Shown here: piece after piece, positions 55,530 to 64,000 of the stretch
Numbering within the stretch: the first letter of the stretch is position 1
How the letters are laid out: the number at the start of each line of letters is the position of its first letter
NCBI GenBank assembly: GCA_036508555.1
Contig: DATCHD010000048.1
Location: 1-64,000, forward strand
Length of the DNA: 64,000 bases
Reading direction: 5' to 3'
Source: CAINVV01 sp036508555
GTDB taxonomy: Bacteria > Bacteroidota > Bacteroidia > Bacteroidales > Prolixibacteraceae
Notes under the pieces: generated by a model
The model's input: the letters and a program-made list of their open reading frames with translations, nothing else
Database searches by the model: none
What the model was told of the DNA's origin: nothing
Program-made: the position numbers and the translations under genes

Positions 55530-56711
55530 GTGAAGAAGTTTAAAATAGTTGTCAAGACATTTGCAGGCCTTGAAACGGTACTGGCAGCCGAACTCAAAAC
55601 CCTCGGGGCAGAATCGGTAACTCCCGAGCGAAGAGCTGTCTCATTTCTTGGAGATAAAGCCCTTTTGTACAAAGCTAATTTCCTGTTGCGGACGGCATTG
55701 AAAGTGCTCAGGCCTGTTGCACAGTTCAACATCCACTGGAAAGAAGATCTTTACAACAACGCCAAGAAAGTCAATTGGTCCGAATACCTGACCCTTGGCA
55801 AGAGTTTTTCAATTGATAGTACTGTTCAGTCAGAGCTCTTCGTTAATTCAATGTATGTATCGCTCAAAGTCAAGGATGCGATTGCCGATTACTTTAGAGA
55901 GGCCTTTGGAAAGAGGCCATCTGTTAATCAACATGATCCGGATATTAGGATACATGTTTACCTGATGGGCGACTATTGCGAAATTTCGCTGGATAGTTCA
56001 GGTGAATCATTACATAAGAGGGGATATCGTATGGGGCAAGGAGAAGCGCCTGTCAACGAGGTGCTTGCTGCCGGAATGATTATGCTATCGGGATGGAACG
56101 GAGCATGTGATTTTCTGGATCCGATGTGCGGTTCAGGTACACTCCTCATCGAAGCAACCATGATAGCCAAGGGGATACCTGCAGGAATCTACAGAAAATC
56201 ATTCGCATTCGAGAAATGGCTCGATTTCGACGAAAATCTTTTCTCAGAAATCTACAATGCAGACTACGAAAAGGAATCTTCAATCAAAATATTTGGTTCA
56301 GATATTTCGGTTCAAAGTTGTGCCATCGCCAGGGCAAACATTAAAAATGCAGGATTGTCGAAAGCCATTGAAGTGGAAGCGAAAGATTTTTTGGTGCTGG
56401 ATCCTCCGTTTGAAAATGGAATCATCATTACCAATCCACCCTACGGAGAAAGAATGAAACCGCAGTCTATTGCTGAGCTATACAAATCAATCGGGGATAT
56501 ACTGAAACAAAAATATGCCGGATACACTGCCTGGATTATTTCAAGTTCTGAAGAGGGATTCAGGAATATCGGACTAAAACCATCCAGAAAAATTGAGTTG
56601 TTCAACGGTGCCCTCCCTTGCAGTTTCAGGAAATTTGAACTTTTTAGAGGTACTTATAAAGAAAAGGCAATACTGAAGAAGGCGAATCCACTTGCTCCTT
56701 CTATTGATTGA
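55530..56711 (+). CDS. THUMP-domain SAM-dependent RNA methyltransferase
   Basis: 393 residues from a GTG. The N-terminal THUMP/ferredoxin-like region precedes DPMCGSGTLLIEAT, the SAM-binding motif, and TNPPYGERM, the N2-guanine methyltransferase NPPY motif. It matches the YpsC/RlmL N-terminal family that modifies 23S rRNA G2445 or related sites. It converges with the sigma-factor gene, overlapping it by 11 bases at the 3' ends. Confidence 0.92.
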   Translation: MKKFKIVVKTFAGLETVLAAELKTLGAESVTPERRAVSFLGDKALLYKANFLLRTALKVLRPVAQFNIHWKEDLYNNAKKVNWSEYLTLGKSFSIDSTVQSELFVNSMYVSLKVKDAIADYFREAFGKRPSVNQHDPDIRIHVYLMGDYCEISLDSSGESLHKRGYRMGQGEAPVNEVLAAGMIMLSGWNGACDFLDPMCGSGTLLIEATMIAKGIPAGIYRKSFAFEKWLDFDENLFSEIYNADYEKESSIKIFGSDISVQSCAIARANIKNAGLSKAIEVEAKDFLVLDPPFENGIIITNPPYGERMKPQSIAELYKSIGDILKQKYAGYTAWIISSSEEGFRNIGLKPSRKIELFNGALPCSFRKFELFRGTYKEKAILKKANPLAPSID

Positions 56712-57273
56712 TCTTCTTATAATTCACATCCTGCTTGATGCTTGTGATCAGGTATTCTTTGCACTTGAACTTCCGTTTCTTTACGTATTTTTCGCTACTG
56801 AAACCCATGATCTGGGCAATCTGCTTCAATGGAACTTTATCGAAAAATAGTTGGAGTAGTTTCTGACAGTCACTTCCCAAAAGTTGAAAATGTTTTTGAT
56901 AAAGTTTGTATCGCTCATTTTTCTCAACCAGTTCGGAGAAATCATGATCAAATTCAATCTCAAAGGCAGATGTGTCGGCCATCATCTCCTTTTCCGACTT
57001 AATACGGGAAAGCTGCTTGAGCCACAGGAACTTGCTGACGGAATAAAGATAGGTTTCAAATGCACAATTGATGACCAGATCATTAGCTTTTAATTTTCTG
57101 TAAACGACAATAATAGCTTCCTGGAATACGTCATTGGCATCCTCATCGTCACCGCTGTTTTTCTTAATATACAGGTTGACTTTGTAATAGAAATTCTTAT
57201 ATATATGCTGAAGAATTACGTTGTCACTACGTAAAATGCCATTCAGAAGCTCTTCATTGCTGTAATTAATCAT
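56701..57273 (-). CDS. ECF-type sigma-70 family sigma factor
   Basis: 190 residues. Region 2 is seen in NDVFQEAIIVVYRKLKAND and FETYLYSVSKFLWL, and region 4 near the C-terminus in VPLKQIAQIMGFSSEKYVKK. There is no domain 1 or 3, as in ECF factors. Its start overlaps the stop of the CHAT protein gene by four bases, so both are made from one message. The anti-sigma-like gene is on the opposite side of the cluster at 60660. Confidence 0.9.
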   Translation of the reverse strand: MINYSNEELLNGILRSDNVILQHIYKNFYYKVNLYIKKNSGDDEDANDVFQEAIIVVYRKLKANDLVINCAFETYLYSVSKFLWLKQLSRIKSEKEMMADTSAFEIEFDHDFSELVEKNERYKLYQKHFQLLGSDCQKLLQLFFDKVPLKQIAQIMGFSSEKYVKKRKFKCKEYLITSIKQDVNYKKINQ

Positions 57274-60116
57274 TCTAGTCGGCTAATCCTTTTTTTCCTT
57301 TTGAAATACCATTTCTCCAAAACGATTGCTAAAAATACGAAAATTATTAAGCCTGCAAAATAACCTGCCTTACTTTTGAATAATGGAGTCTGCTTACCTA
57401 TTGATACATATCCCAACCAGAAATAGGGATGGGACTTCATCGGATCGGCCTGTGAAATATAGCTGACTTTAGCTCTTCTTAATGCCTCATCTTTTGAATA
57501 GCCATTTTTGATATTTCTGTAAAAATCGATCATCATGGATGAGCTGGATGCATCTTCCACATTCCAGAGCGTCATGATAATACTTGGACAACCGGCATAA
57601 AGAAATGCCCTGGCAAGACTCATAACTCCCTCACCCTTTTGAAGTTTGCCTGATCCGGTATTACATCCGCTCAGCACAACCATGCCTGATCTTAGTTTCA
57701 GATTGTATATCTCGTAAGTATTCAGGGTACGGTCTTCAGTACCGGAAACTCCCGGTGAAAATACCATTTTTGAATAGAGAGGTAAGGTATCATTGAGGAT
57801 GGTATGCATGGCCAGATGCAGAATATCATATTTACCAGCATTCGCAATAAATGATTGCTTAGTGGCTTTAGATCCCGAATACTTGTCGCCCGAAATAATT
57901 CTGGTGATGCCGGCGACTTCAATTTCAGCGCCAGGAAGTGGCAGGAAATCGGGCTTGCTATTATAATCAGGTGCAAAAGCAGCTATTTTATTGCTGAATC
58001 TCAAGTTATTCTGAAAATAATAGTAGAGCAGGGTAGCAGAATAGGTATATGAAATGGCGTGGTGATGAACCAGATAGTCCAATGAGCTGAAATTCATTCT
58101 GGTGGTATCGGCTTCAGAGGAGAGAAGCGCATCAAACGGAATGTAGGACAGCTTATCGTCAGGTACAATTACCAACCTGTAATTTTGCAAGTTGGTTGTA
58201 ACAGGCTCGATGAGTTGCTTATATAGGTCAGAGGCGTTTTTGGTAAACTTGATATAGTCGGCTTTCCTGGTATTAAGGACCATTCCATTCTTGATGAATT
58301 TGAGGAACTGGTCAACCGTATCATTAAATGCAATATTGACAGACTTGCGGATGATCTTGGATTCATGGTTGGTCAGTACGAAAGTGTATAACTCATTTGG
58401 ACCGTTGTTCTTATTTTCTTTGATAAAATATTCAATGAAGGCTTCCCTCCCCCCGAGGGATTGTTGCACCGTTTCCACAGAGACAATCGGATCCGCATAT
58501 TTGTACTGATAATACCGTGGAAACTCCTGCTCGACTAACTTCATCATTTCCTGATAGTTCTTAGTGAGAGTGAACACTCTATCTTTCCACAGATTGATTT
58601 TCTTCTCTTCCGGAGCGGAGGAGCCTTTTTCCTTGAAGATAAAGTCTTCATAAGCGGAGATTTCTCCTTTTAACTCGGTTTCTTTACGGATCAGGGAATC
58701 AGGCAGACCAGAAAACTCTTTAGCCTGAAGCTCTCTGAGTATCGACTGGAAATTGGCGGATCTGCTTCTTTCCGAGAACTCAAAAGCTTTTTCAAAATTG
58801 GACTTATTATTGGTCTTTTCGTAAAGATGTACTGCGACAGCCAGTGCTTCAGCGTAAACAGGATGTTCGTTTTCAGAAAGGTAGAGCTTGCTCGCCTGAT
58901 TCTGAAAACTGTTTCTGATCAGGTGGATCGTTTTAATGGCCAGATCGAAAGTCGACAGCGAGGTTTCCATCTGTTTCAAACAGGCATCCGGATTTCTTTT
59001 ATCTTCCAGCTGAGCCAGTAAATACAAAGCTTCTGCCTTATTTTTCAGAGCATCCAGTAACCGGATCTTGTCGATGGAGTTTTCGGGTAAAGGATTTGCG
59101 TACCGGTCATTAGAATTGAAGCCTGGTGTAATGGCTATAATGGCCTTCTGAAAATAGTCGAGCGACAAATCGATATTTTTTTTACGTTGGGTAATAAAAT
59201 CTTCAAGATTGCTTTCGTTCTCCTTTTTTTGGAGATATACCAGTCCGATATTCGTCAGACATTGTGAAAACACGTCTCCTTTGGCACCGATTCGTTTCTG
59301 GATTAGTTCTTTGGCAATCAGGTAGTTGGGTAACGAGCGATCAAAGTCTCCCATTTCAAGATAAACAATCCCTAAATTAAAATAGATAAACCCCTTCTGG
59401 GCAAAACTGGTTCCAAGATCTTTCTCTCCGATTTCGATTGCCTTGTACAGGTTGGCGATGCTGCCAGGATAGTCTTTTCTGGCTGCACAAATCATTCCCT
59501 TTGCACTCCATTTCTTAAAAGCGTGCTTGCTATTTGGATTTATTTCAAAAGATTTTTTATTGAATCGTTCCGCCTCTGGGAGATTGTTGTTCTCCTTATA
59601 AAAGCCTGACATATTCATCAGCAGGATTTCATAGAGTTCCTTATCTGCTAATTCCAGCTTCTGAAAAGTTCTTTCGGCTTTTTCGTAGTAGGAAATTGCC
59701 TTTTCAATATCCCCCATCGAGCTGAAACAGATTGCCAGATTCTGATGCACGGAGGCAAGCCTTCGAAGTTCTTTGTTCCCTGCAGCCTCATAAATTGGCA
59801 AAGCCCTTTCATAATAAGCAGTTGCGTTGTCGTACAAACCTAATTGGCTTTCAATGGCACCCACATTGTTCAGTATGTTGGCTACCTTGATTGAATTCGG
59901 ACCATATTTCTCAGTCCGGACCTGAAGTAACTCATTAAACAGATTCATGGCAACATCGTAGGAGCCACTTCCATAGGCTTTCACCGCTTGATCAGAGAGT
60001 TCGGCTTCCCTGTCATTTTTGCTTTGCTGCGCATTGGCTGGAACTGTCAAAAAGAATTGCTGACAGATTAGTAAAATGAACCAAACGAATTTTCCAGTGG
60101 GGAAAAGATTCTTCAT
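57270..60116 (-). CDS. TPR-CHAT (caspase-like) membrane-anchored protein
   Basis: 948 residues: a signal peptide (cleaved near ANAQQ), about eight tetratricopeptide repeats (residues 30-330), a helical linker, then a CHAT domain of the caspase/separase clan. LHLAMHT (His about 770) and VVLSGCNTGSG (Cys about 815) supply the catalytic dyad, so it is probably an active protease. A membrane helix at about 920-940 and a basic tail end the protein, placing most of it in the periplasm. It is followed, with a four-base overlap, by an ECF sigma factor and is divergent from a GG-leader peptide gene. Confidence 0.92.
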   Translation of the reverse strand: MKNLFPTGKFVWFILLICQQFFLTVPANAQQSKNDREAELSDQAVKAYGSGSYDVAMNLFNELLQVRTEKYGPNSIKVANILNNVGAIESQLGLYDNATAYYERALPIYEAAGNKELRRLASVHQNLAICFSSMGDIEKAISYYEKAERTFQKLELADKELYEILLMNMSGFYKENNNLPEAERFNKKSFEINPNSKHAFKKWSAKGMICAARKDYPGSIANLYKAIEIGEKDLGTSFAQKGFIYFNLGIVYLEMGDFDRSLPNYLIAKELIQKRIGAKGDVFSQCLTNIGLVYLQKKENESNLEDFITQRKKNIDLSLDYFQKAIIAITPGFNSNDRYANPLPENSIDKIRLLDALKNKAEALYLLAQLEDKRNPDACLKQMETSLSTFDLAIKTIHLIRNSFQNQASKLYLSENEHPVYAEALAVAVHLYEKTNNKSNFEKAFEFSERSRSANFQSILRELQAKEFSGLPDSLIRKETELKGEISAYEDFIFKEKGSSAPEEKKINLWKDRVFTLTKNYQEMMKLVEQEFPRYYQYKYADPIVSVETVQQSLGGREAFIEYFIKENKNNGPNELYTFVLTNHESKIIRKSVNIAFNDTVDQFLKFIKNGMVLNTRKADYIKFTKNASDLYKQLIEPVTTNLQNYRLVIVPDDKLSYIPFDALLSSEADTTRMNFSSLDYLVHHHAISYTYSATLLYYYFQNNLRFSNKIAAFAPDYNSKPDFLPLPGAEIEVAGITRIISGDKYSGSKATKQSFIANAGKYDILHLAMHTILNDTLPLYSKMVFSPGVSGTEDRTLNTYEIYNLKLRSGMVVLSGCNTGSGKLQKGEGVMSLARAFLYAGCPSIIMTLWNVEDASSSSMMIDFYRNIKNGYSKDEALRRAKVSYISQADPMKSHPYFWLGYVSIGKQTPLFKSKAGYFAGLIIFVFLAIVLEKWYFKRKKRISRLE

Positions 60117-60256
60117 AGCGGTGCTTTCAATTCGATCAGTGTAAATTAAATTAAAAAATAAGCATGCTACGAAAATAATATATTTTTTAAAATACCAAAT
60201 ATTCAGTGTGTTATAAACAGATAAGGCAGAAAATCAGTTTTTTTTAGAAAAGTCGG

Positions 60257-60283
60257 GTAACCTTTTAGCACTTGCGGGTATTA
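60257..60283 (+). promoter_or_regulatory. Candidate ECF-sigma promoter of the GG-peptide gene
   Basis: GTAACCTTTT at 60257-60266 resembles the -35 element of Bacteroidota ECF promoters, and CGGGTATTA at 60275-60283, nine to ten bases on, could be the -10. It lies 50 bases before the peptide start. No TAnnTTTG box was found nearby. Confidence 0.4.
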
Positions 60284-60333
60284 AGAGTTGCAAGGAACAA
60301 TAAAGAATCATTAACTTATTAAAACATCTAATC

Positions 60334-60501
60334 ATGAAAAATTTTAATTATCAAACAGTAGAAGTTCTTTCAAACGTGGAATTAGCAGCAGTAAAAGGTG
60401 GTATTAGTATTCCAACTCCGATTATTATTACTGATTTTTCGGCAGAACCTGGAAACAGCGAGTTTGGTACGACCAATGCTGCCGCGATGATTTCAAAATA
60501 A
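60334..60501 (+). CDS. Double-glycine leader peptide (possible bacteriocin/RiPP precursor)
   Basis: A 55-residue gene. The N-terminus is MKNFNYQTVEVLSNVELAAV followed by KGG: a classical LSxxEL-x-x-V-x-GG leader recognised by peptidase-containing ABC transporters. Cleavage after GG would leave a 32-residue product beginning ISIPTPIIITDFS and rich in Ser, Thr, Ala and Ile, with no Cys. No transporter, cyclase or dehydratase is visible in the window. It sits between the divergent CHAT/sigma operon and the anti-sigma-like gene, so it may be the circuit's output or signal. A non-bacteriocin secreted peptide is possible. Confidence 0.72.
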   Translation: MKNFNYQTVEVLSNVELAAVKGGISIPTPIIITDFSAEPGNSEFGTTNAAAMISK

Positions 60502-60659
60502 TTCGATCGCACCTGTTTTATAATTTTTTCTCCTAACCCGGCAGCTAAATCAATGCTTGGGTAATGTGGAGATGGTTTTAAGTATTCAAAAGCTTTCCGG
60601 AATAATTCCGCGAGATGTGGCTTTTAGTAGTATAAGGCATCATTATATTAAGAAATCAA

Positions 60660-61979
60660 TTGAAAAACATTACCGAAGAAGTAGCAAAAACCTCTGTACA
60701 AGAGCATCTGACTGATGCTGAAGCCTATTTTGGCTTGTCGGAGGAAGTATTTAATCCTATCAATCTTAATACTGAAGAAATACAGGAACTTCAAATTGGA
60801 AATTGCCTGCAAAAACTTCACATAAAGAACCATCATAGTTCCTCCCGGGAGGTCGTTCATGATCTTTTCAGTGAAAAAGAGGGGACGGCAGAAGCTGATA
60901 ATCAACTGATGTCGCCTGAGGATGAAGTGCTCTTTGAAAAGGTCAGAAATGCAATGTCTGAAAAAGAGATTATGGATCTTCGTGCGAATCTTCGGTCTAT
61001 AGCTAGCAGCGTTTCCATTCATGAACGCACTTTCGATGAGATCGAGGATTTTATCGACGGGGAACTTGATGATGAAATCGAGTCCCTGATCAGGAAGGAG
61101 ATGTTGGCGAATCCTGCTCTTGCTTATGAAATAGAACTTCACAGTGAGGTGAGCAAGGCCATCGAAGAGACGGGAATCATGAACCTTAGGAAAGGATTGA
61201 GAGCCATAATGTCACAAGAATATTCTCATTCGAAGTCTATTGAAGAGATAGACAGTTATATCAACGATGAGATGGACGAATATACTTTGGCACATTTCGA
61301 AGAAGAGTTACTTGAAAACTCAGGCCTGGCAGACGATCTGACCTTCCACAAGGATGTAGACAGGGCGGTAGCTGAGATTGATGTAATAGTATTAAGGGCA
61401 AAACTGCAGCAACTTTCTATGGAAGAGCAGGAGAAAAAAAGCGATATGCTGGGTGTTTCCTCTCCGAAACGTAAGAATCTATACTGGTATGCTGCCGCTT
61501 CTGCAATCGTGGCTATGTTCGCTATAGCGTCCCTGCTAAGTGATACGCCTAAATCAGATCAGCAGCTCTATGCGGCTTACTATCAGCCATATAAAATCGG
61601 ATCGAACGTTTCCAGATCTGCTGTTACCGCCACTGACAATATGAATATTGCCATCCGCGAGATTGACAAGGGAAACTATTCTTCTGCCCTGACGCTGCTG
61701 GATAAGGCATCCAAAACTGGTAATGATGGTTTCAGTATCAGTTTCTATTCAGGAGTCGCTTTTCAGGAGTTGGGCCAGTATAAAAATGCCATCAATTCCT
61801 TTTCGGAAGTCGTCCTGGACGGGGATAACCTGCTGGTGGAACAGTCTGAATGGTACATCGGATTATGCTATCTCAGGATTGAAGAGCGTGAAAAGGCGCT
61901 GAGACAATTCAAGAATATTGTCGCCAGAAATGGATATTATAAAGACAAATCAAGCAAAATGCTACAACAGCTTGAATAA
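60660..61979 (+). CDS. Anti-sigma-like membrane protein with duplicated modules and TPRs
   Basis: 439 residues from a TTG; no in-frame ATG occurs upstream before a stop, so the start is uncertain. Residues about 92-250 contain three copies of a VxxAxxExxIMxLRxxLRxI module interleaved with two IxxxIxxEMDEY/ELDDE-type segments followed by ExExLxNxxLAxxLxxHxxV, resembling anti-sigma cytoplasmic domains. One membrane helix (YWYAAASAIVAMFAIASLL, about 279-298) is followed by a C-terminal TPR domain. It could hold the sigma factor at the membrane and be controlled by periplasmic input. Confidence 0.72.
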   Translation: MKNITEEVAKTSVQEHLTDAEAYFGLSEEVFNPINLNTEEIQELQIGNCLQKLHIKNHHSSSREVVHDLFSEKEGTAEADNQLMSPEDEVLFEKVRNAMSEKEIMDLRANLRSIASSVSIHERTFDEIEDFIDGELDDEIESLIRKEMLANPALAYEIELHSEVSKAIEETGIMNLRKGLRAIMSQEYSHSKSIEEIDSYINDEMDEYTLAHFEEELLENSGLADDLTFHKDVDRAVAEIDVIVLRAKLQQLSMEEQEKKSDMLGVSSPKRKNLYWYAAASAIVAMFAIASLLSDTPKSDQQLYAAYYQPYKIGSNVSRSAVTATDNMNIAIREIDKGNYSSALTLLDKASKTGNDGFSISFYSGVAFQELGQYKNAINSFSEVVLDGDNLLVEQSEWYIGLCYLRIEEREKALRQFKNIVARNGYYKDKSSKMLQQLE

Positions 61980-62074
61980 AGAAATACTGGAGATGTTTTG
62001 ACAAATAATGTTAGTTGCTTTATTCGTTCCTTGCAAAATGATTAAGTGACTGATAGTCTGGGTGGTAGAAAATT

Positions 62075-64000
62075 TTATTGATATCTGATGATCTCTGATT
62101 TCCTTCCCAGAAAATCATCAAAAGTTGATTTGGTAAGTCCCTGGAGGTTTGCCCCGAAAGGTATTCTGCCTTCAGGTGGCTTGACCGGGAACCAGGTTAA
62201 CCGGATATCAATGATCTTAAAGACCAATGACTCATTGAAAATCCTGAATCCGGCACCCACGCCGGCATAAAAATCTTCCTTAAAAATTGATTTTGGCTGG
62301 TCCGACAAGAAAGCAATATCAGAAAAAAAGTAATTCGTAAACCGGAATCCATAAAGATTCCAATTCAGATACCTCACCATTTCCAGCTTGACCTTTAACC
62401 TGCAATTCCCCTTTAAATCACTGGTATAGAAATCTCTGATGCCAAACCTCCCGTCAATAGTCAGATATTCTTCTTTAAACCGATTAATTCCCGAAAGGAA
62501 TTCGATGTTGATAAATTGCCGGAACGGATCACCAAAAGCATACATCTTCCTGGAGAAGAAATTCCCACTTACCAGGAAAGTCCCCTGTACAACAGACCCC
62601 CGGTCCAGAAATCCGTCCAGCGAAAGCTTACCGGAATAATAACTGCCTTCATTTCCGATGAAAGCATTACTGAGGGAAAGTCCAAGATACGGCCAGATGC
62701 CAAACTGTGATCTATCCAATCCCCCAGTCAGCTTATAAAAGTGACCATATGGGATATCTTCCGTGACTCCATACCCATATATCAGATTATTCTTGTACAG
62801 GTTCCGGCGTGAAAACCCCAATCCAGCCAGAAAAAAGTCATGATCTCTCAGAAACAAATTTTCGCCCAAAGGATCTTCATTTTTACGCATAAACTCCTGA
62901 TGGTAATACCTGAAGGAGATTAATGTCTTGTTGAGAAGATTGTTTTTGTTGGAGAATGCGTGCGAAAACCAAAGATCGCCAGTCACATAGGCTACCGTTG
63001 TATCTAGTTCAATTGGATGATTTTCAGCAATATAATTGTATTTTGATACATAATCGAAGGAGAGGCCACCTGCATTTTTATCCACCGAGGTGAGAAATTT
63101 CTTCTCGGCCGACAGATTCCATCCCTTCTTAAGATAGGTATCTGAAAAGCCGATCGATGCGTTGATGAATCTGCCAAGGAAATTGTCGATATAATAAGAT
63201 GAATAAAAGCCCAACTCGGGAAGGTAGTCGTTTTTTTGAGCCATTCCTATCCTAAACCGATGACCTAACCCAAACATATTTTCATTGGCAACTTCCAGGT
63301 TACTGTTATCGGCATTAAAGCTCGCGTGCACACCATATTCAAATTTATCCTTGCTCAGAACAATTAAATTTACATCTTCCATCGAACCTATCACAGGTTC
63401 AAGACGGAAAGCAACGTCTTCGAGGTAACTCAAATCACGCATCAATTTTTCATTCTCTGCCATTAAAATGGGGTTGACAAGGTCTCCTGTCTTAAAAAGC
63501 ACCCGCATGCGGAGTTTAGTCCAGTCGGTATTCCTGTGAAGTCGGTTGCCAAACTTTGCAATCCATTTTGTTGCCGTCAGCGTTGTATCGCCCAGGGACG
63601 TACCGAACGGACGCAAACTGACGAAACTGACAGACACGATTCTTTTTCCACTGAACTGTTCGAAATAGGAGATACTCTTAATGCCTGTATGACTAATGTT
63701 TGTAAGCTGAGAAGTTATAAAATATCCCAGAACATTTTTCGCGAGGCCATTTTTAAGGTGCAGATTATCAATACTCTTTGCAGCAGGGGTCGGTCTAATG
63801 GGAACTAATTTTGAAGTGTCAGATTTTACCGCGATCAAATCCGGAAACTTTGGAGACAGCAGATAAGAACTTCCATCATTTTTCACAAGAGTCGAGTCTT
63901 TTACAGATTTCCTGTCTTTAGGGGAAACTTCAGTTAGTATCTGTAAATTGCCTTTGCGGTAATTAATAATATTGCACAAAGACCTTGATGTTGAAGGAGT
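62075..64000 (-). CDS. BamA/Omp85-like outer-membrane protein (5' end outside window)
   Basis: At least 640 residues remain open to the window edge, so the signal peptide and true start are missing; the visible TTG near 63979 is not a convincing start. A POTRA-like region (about 100-210, with RVLFKTGDLVNPILMAENEK) is followed by a long beta-barrel of alternating hydrophobic strands, ending in Tyr-Gln. The family inserts or transports proteins or lipids across the outer membrane. It converges with the anti-sigma-like gene. Confidence 0.8.
   Translation of the reverse strand, partial: TPSTSRSLCNIINYRKGNLQILTEVSPKDRKSVKDSTLVKNDGSSYLLSPKFPDLIAVKSDTSKLVPIRPTPAAKSIDNLHLKNGLAKNVLGYFITSQLTNISHTGIKSISYFEQFSGKRIVSVSFVSLRPFGTSLGDTTLTATKWIAKFGNRLHRNTDWTKLRMRVLFKTGDLVNPILMAENEKLMRDLSYLEDVAFRLEPVIGSMEDVNLIVLSKDKFEYGVHASFNADNSNLEVANENMFGLGHRFRIGMAQKNDYLPELGFYSSYYIDNFLGRFINASIGFSDTYLKKGWNLSAEKKFLTSVDKNAGGLSFDYVSKYNYIAENHPIELDTTVAYVTGDLWFSHAFSNKNNLLNKTLISFRYYHQEFMRKNEDPLGENLFLRDHDFFLAGLGFSRRNLYKNNLIYGYGVTEDIPYGHFYKLTGGLDRSQFGIWPYLGLSLSNAFIGNEGSYYSGKLSLDGFLDRGSVVQGTFLVSGNFFSRKMYAFGDPFRQFINIEFLSGINRFKEEYLTIDGRFGIRDFYTSDLKGNCRLKVKLEMVRYLNWNLYGFRFTNYFFSDIAFLSDQPKSIFKEDFYAGVGAGFRIFNESLVFKIIDIRLTWFPVKPPEGRIPFGANLQGLTKSTFDDFLGRKSEIIRYQ

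Overview
The window looks like a chromosomal stretch of a member of the Bacteroidota, probably Bacteroidia (Bacteroidales or Marinilabiliales-like). The evidence is the type IX secretion plug protein (DUF5103), a TonB-dependent receptor with carboxypeptidase-like N-terminal domain, DUF3810, DUF3822, DUF5723-like and DUF1080 proteins, a long-form ribosomal protein S1, and repeated TAnnTTTG-type -7 promoter elements about 15-60 bases before start codons. No transposase, integrase, prophage or CRISPR array was seen.

Layout. 1-6200: the AT-rich end of a surface-polysaccharide cluster (SDR tail, split transketolase, AMP-dependent ligase, LuxE-like and LuxC-like proteins, initiating sugar-phosphate transferase). 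6392-9673: GC-richer sugar genes (DegT aminotransferase, PglF/WbpM-type 4,6-dehydratase), joined to a lipoprotein and an outer-membrane protein (9670-11714). 11852-17097: a TolC/adaptor/RND efflux operon. 17100-21400: an accumulation of toxin-antitoxin genes and their remnants, with one internally deleted and one intact AAA-type ATPase. 21412-32987: T9SS plug protein, MORN-like protein, GH106-like glycosidase, DUF3810 protease-like protein, xseAB, a lysine-rich histone-like protein, and a TonB receptor preceded by a TPP riboswitch (33036-33111). 33194-44881: housekeeping and carbohydrate genes (acyl-CoA ligase, galM, phosphoesterase, guaA, DUF1080 protein, phosphohexomutase, rfbD, CYTH protein, rpsA). 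44964-56711: rnz, a palindromic repeat array, RecD-like helicase, DUF3822/rsmD, two tRNA-Asp genes, a LytTR regulator with a candidate binding site, a flavin monooxygenase, an S41 protease, pnuC/nadR-like kinase, serine acetyltransferase and a THUMP RNA methyltransferase.

56701-61979 is the most interesting block. A TPR-CHAT (caspase-like) membrane protein and an overlapping ECF-type sigma factor are on the minus strand. Divergent from them are a 55-residue double-glycine leader peptide gene (60334-60501) and a membrane protein with repeated anti-sigma-like modules plus TPRs. A GTAACCTTTT-type ECF promoter candidate precedes the peptide gene. Together they suggest a protease/sigma/anti-sigma circuit controlling a secreted or processed peptide; this is inference. 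The window ends inside a minus-strand BamA/Omp85-like outer-membrane barrel gene.
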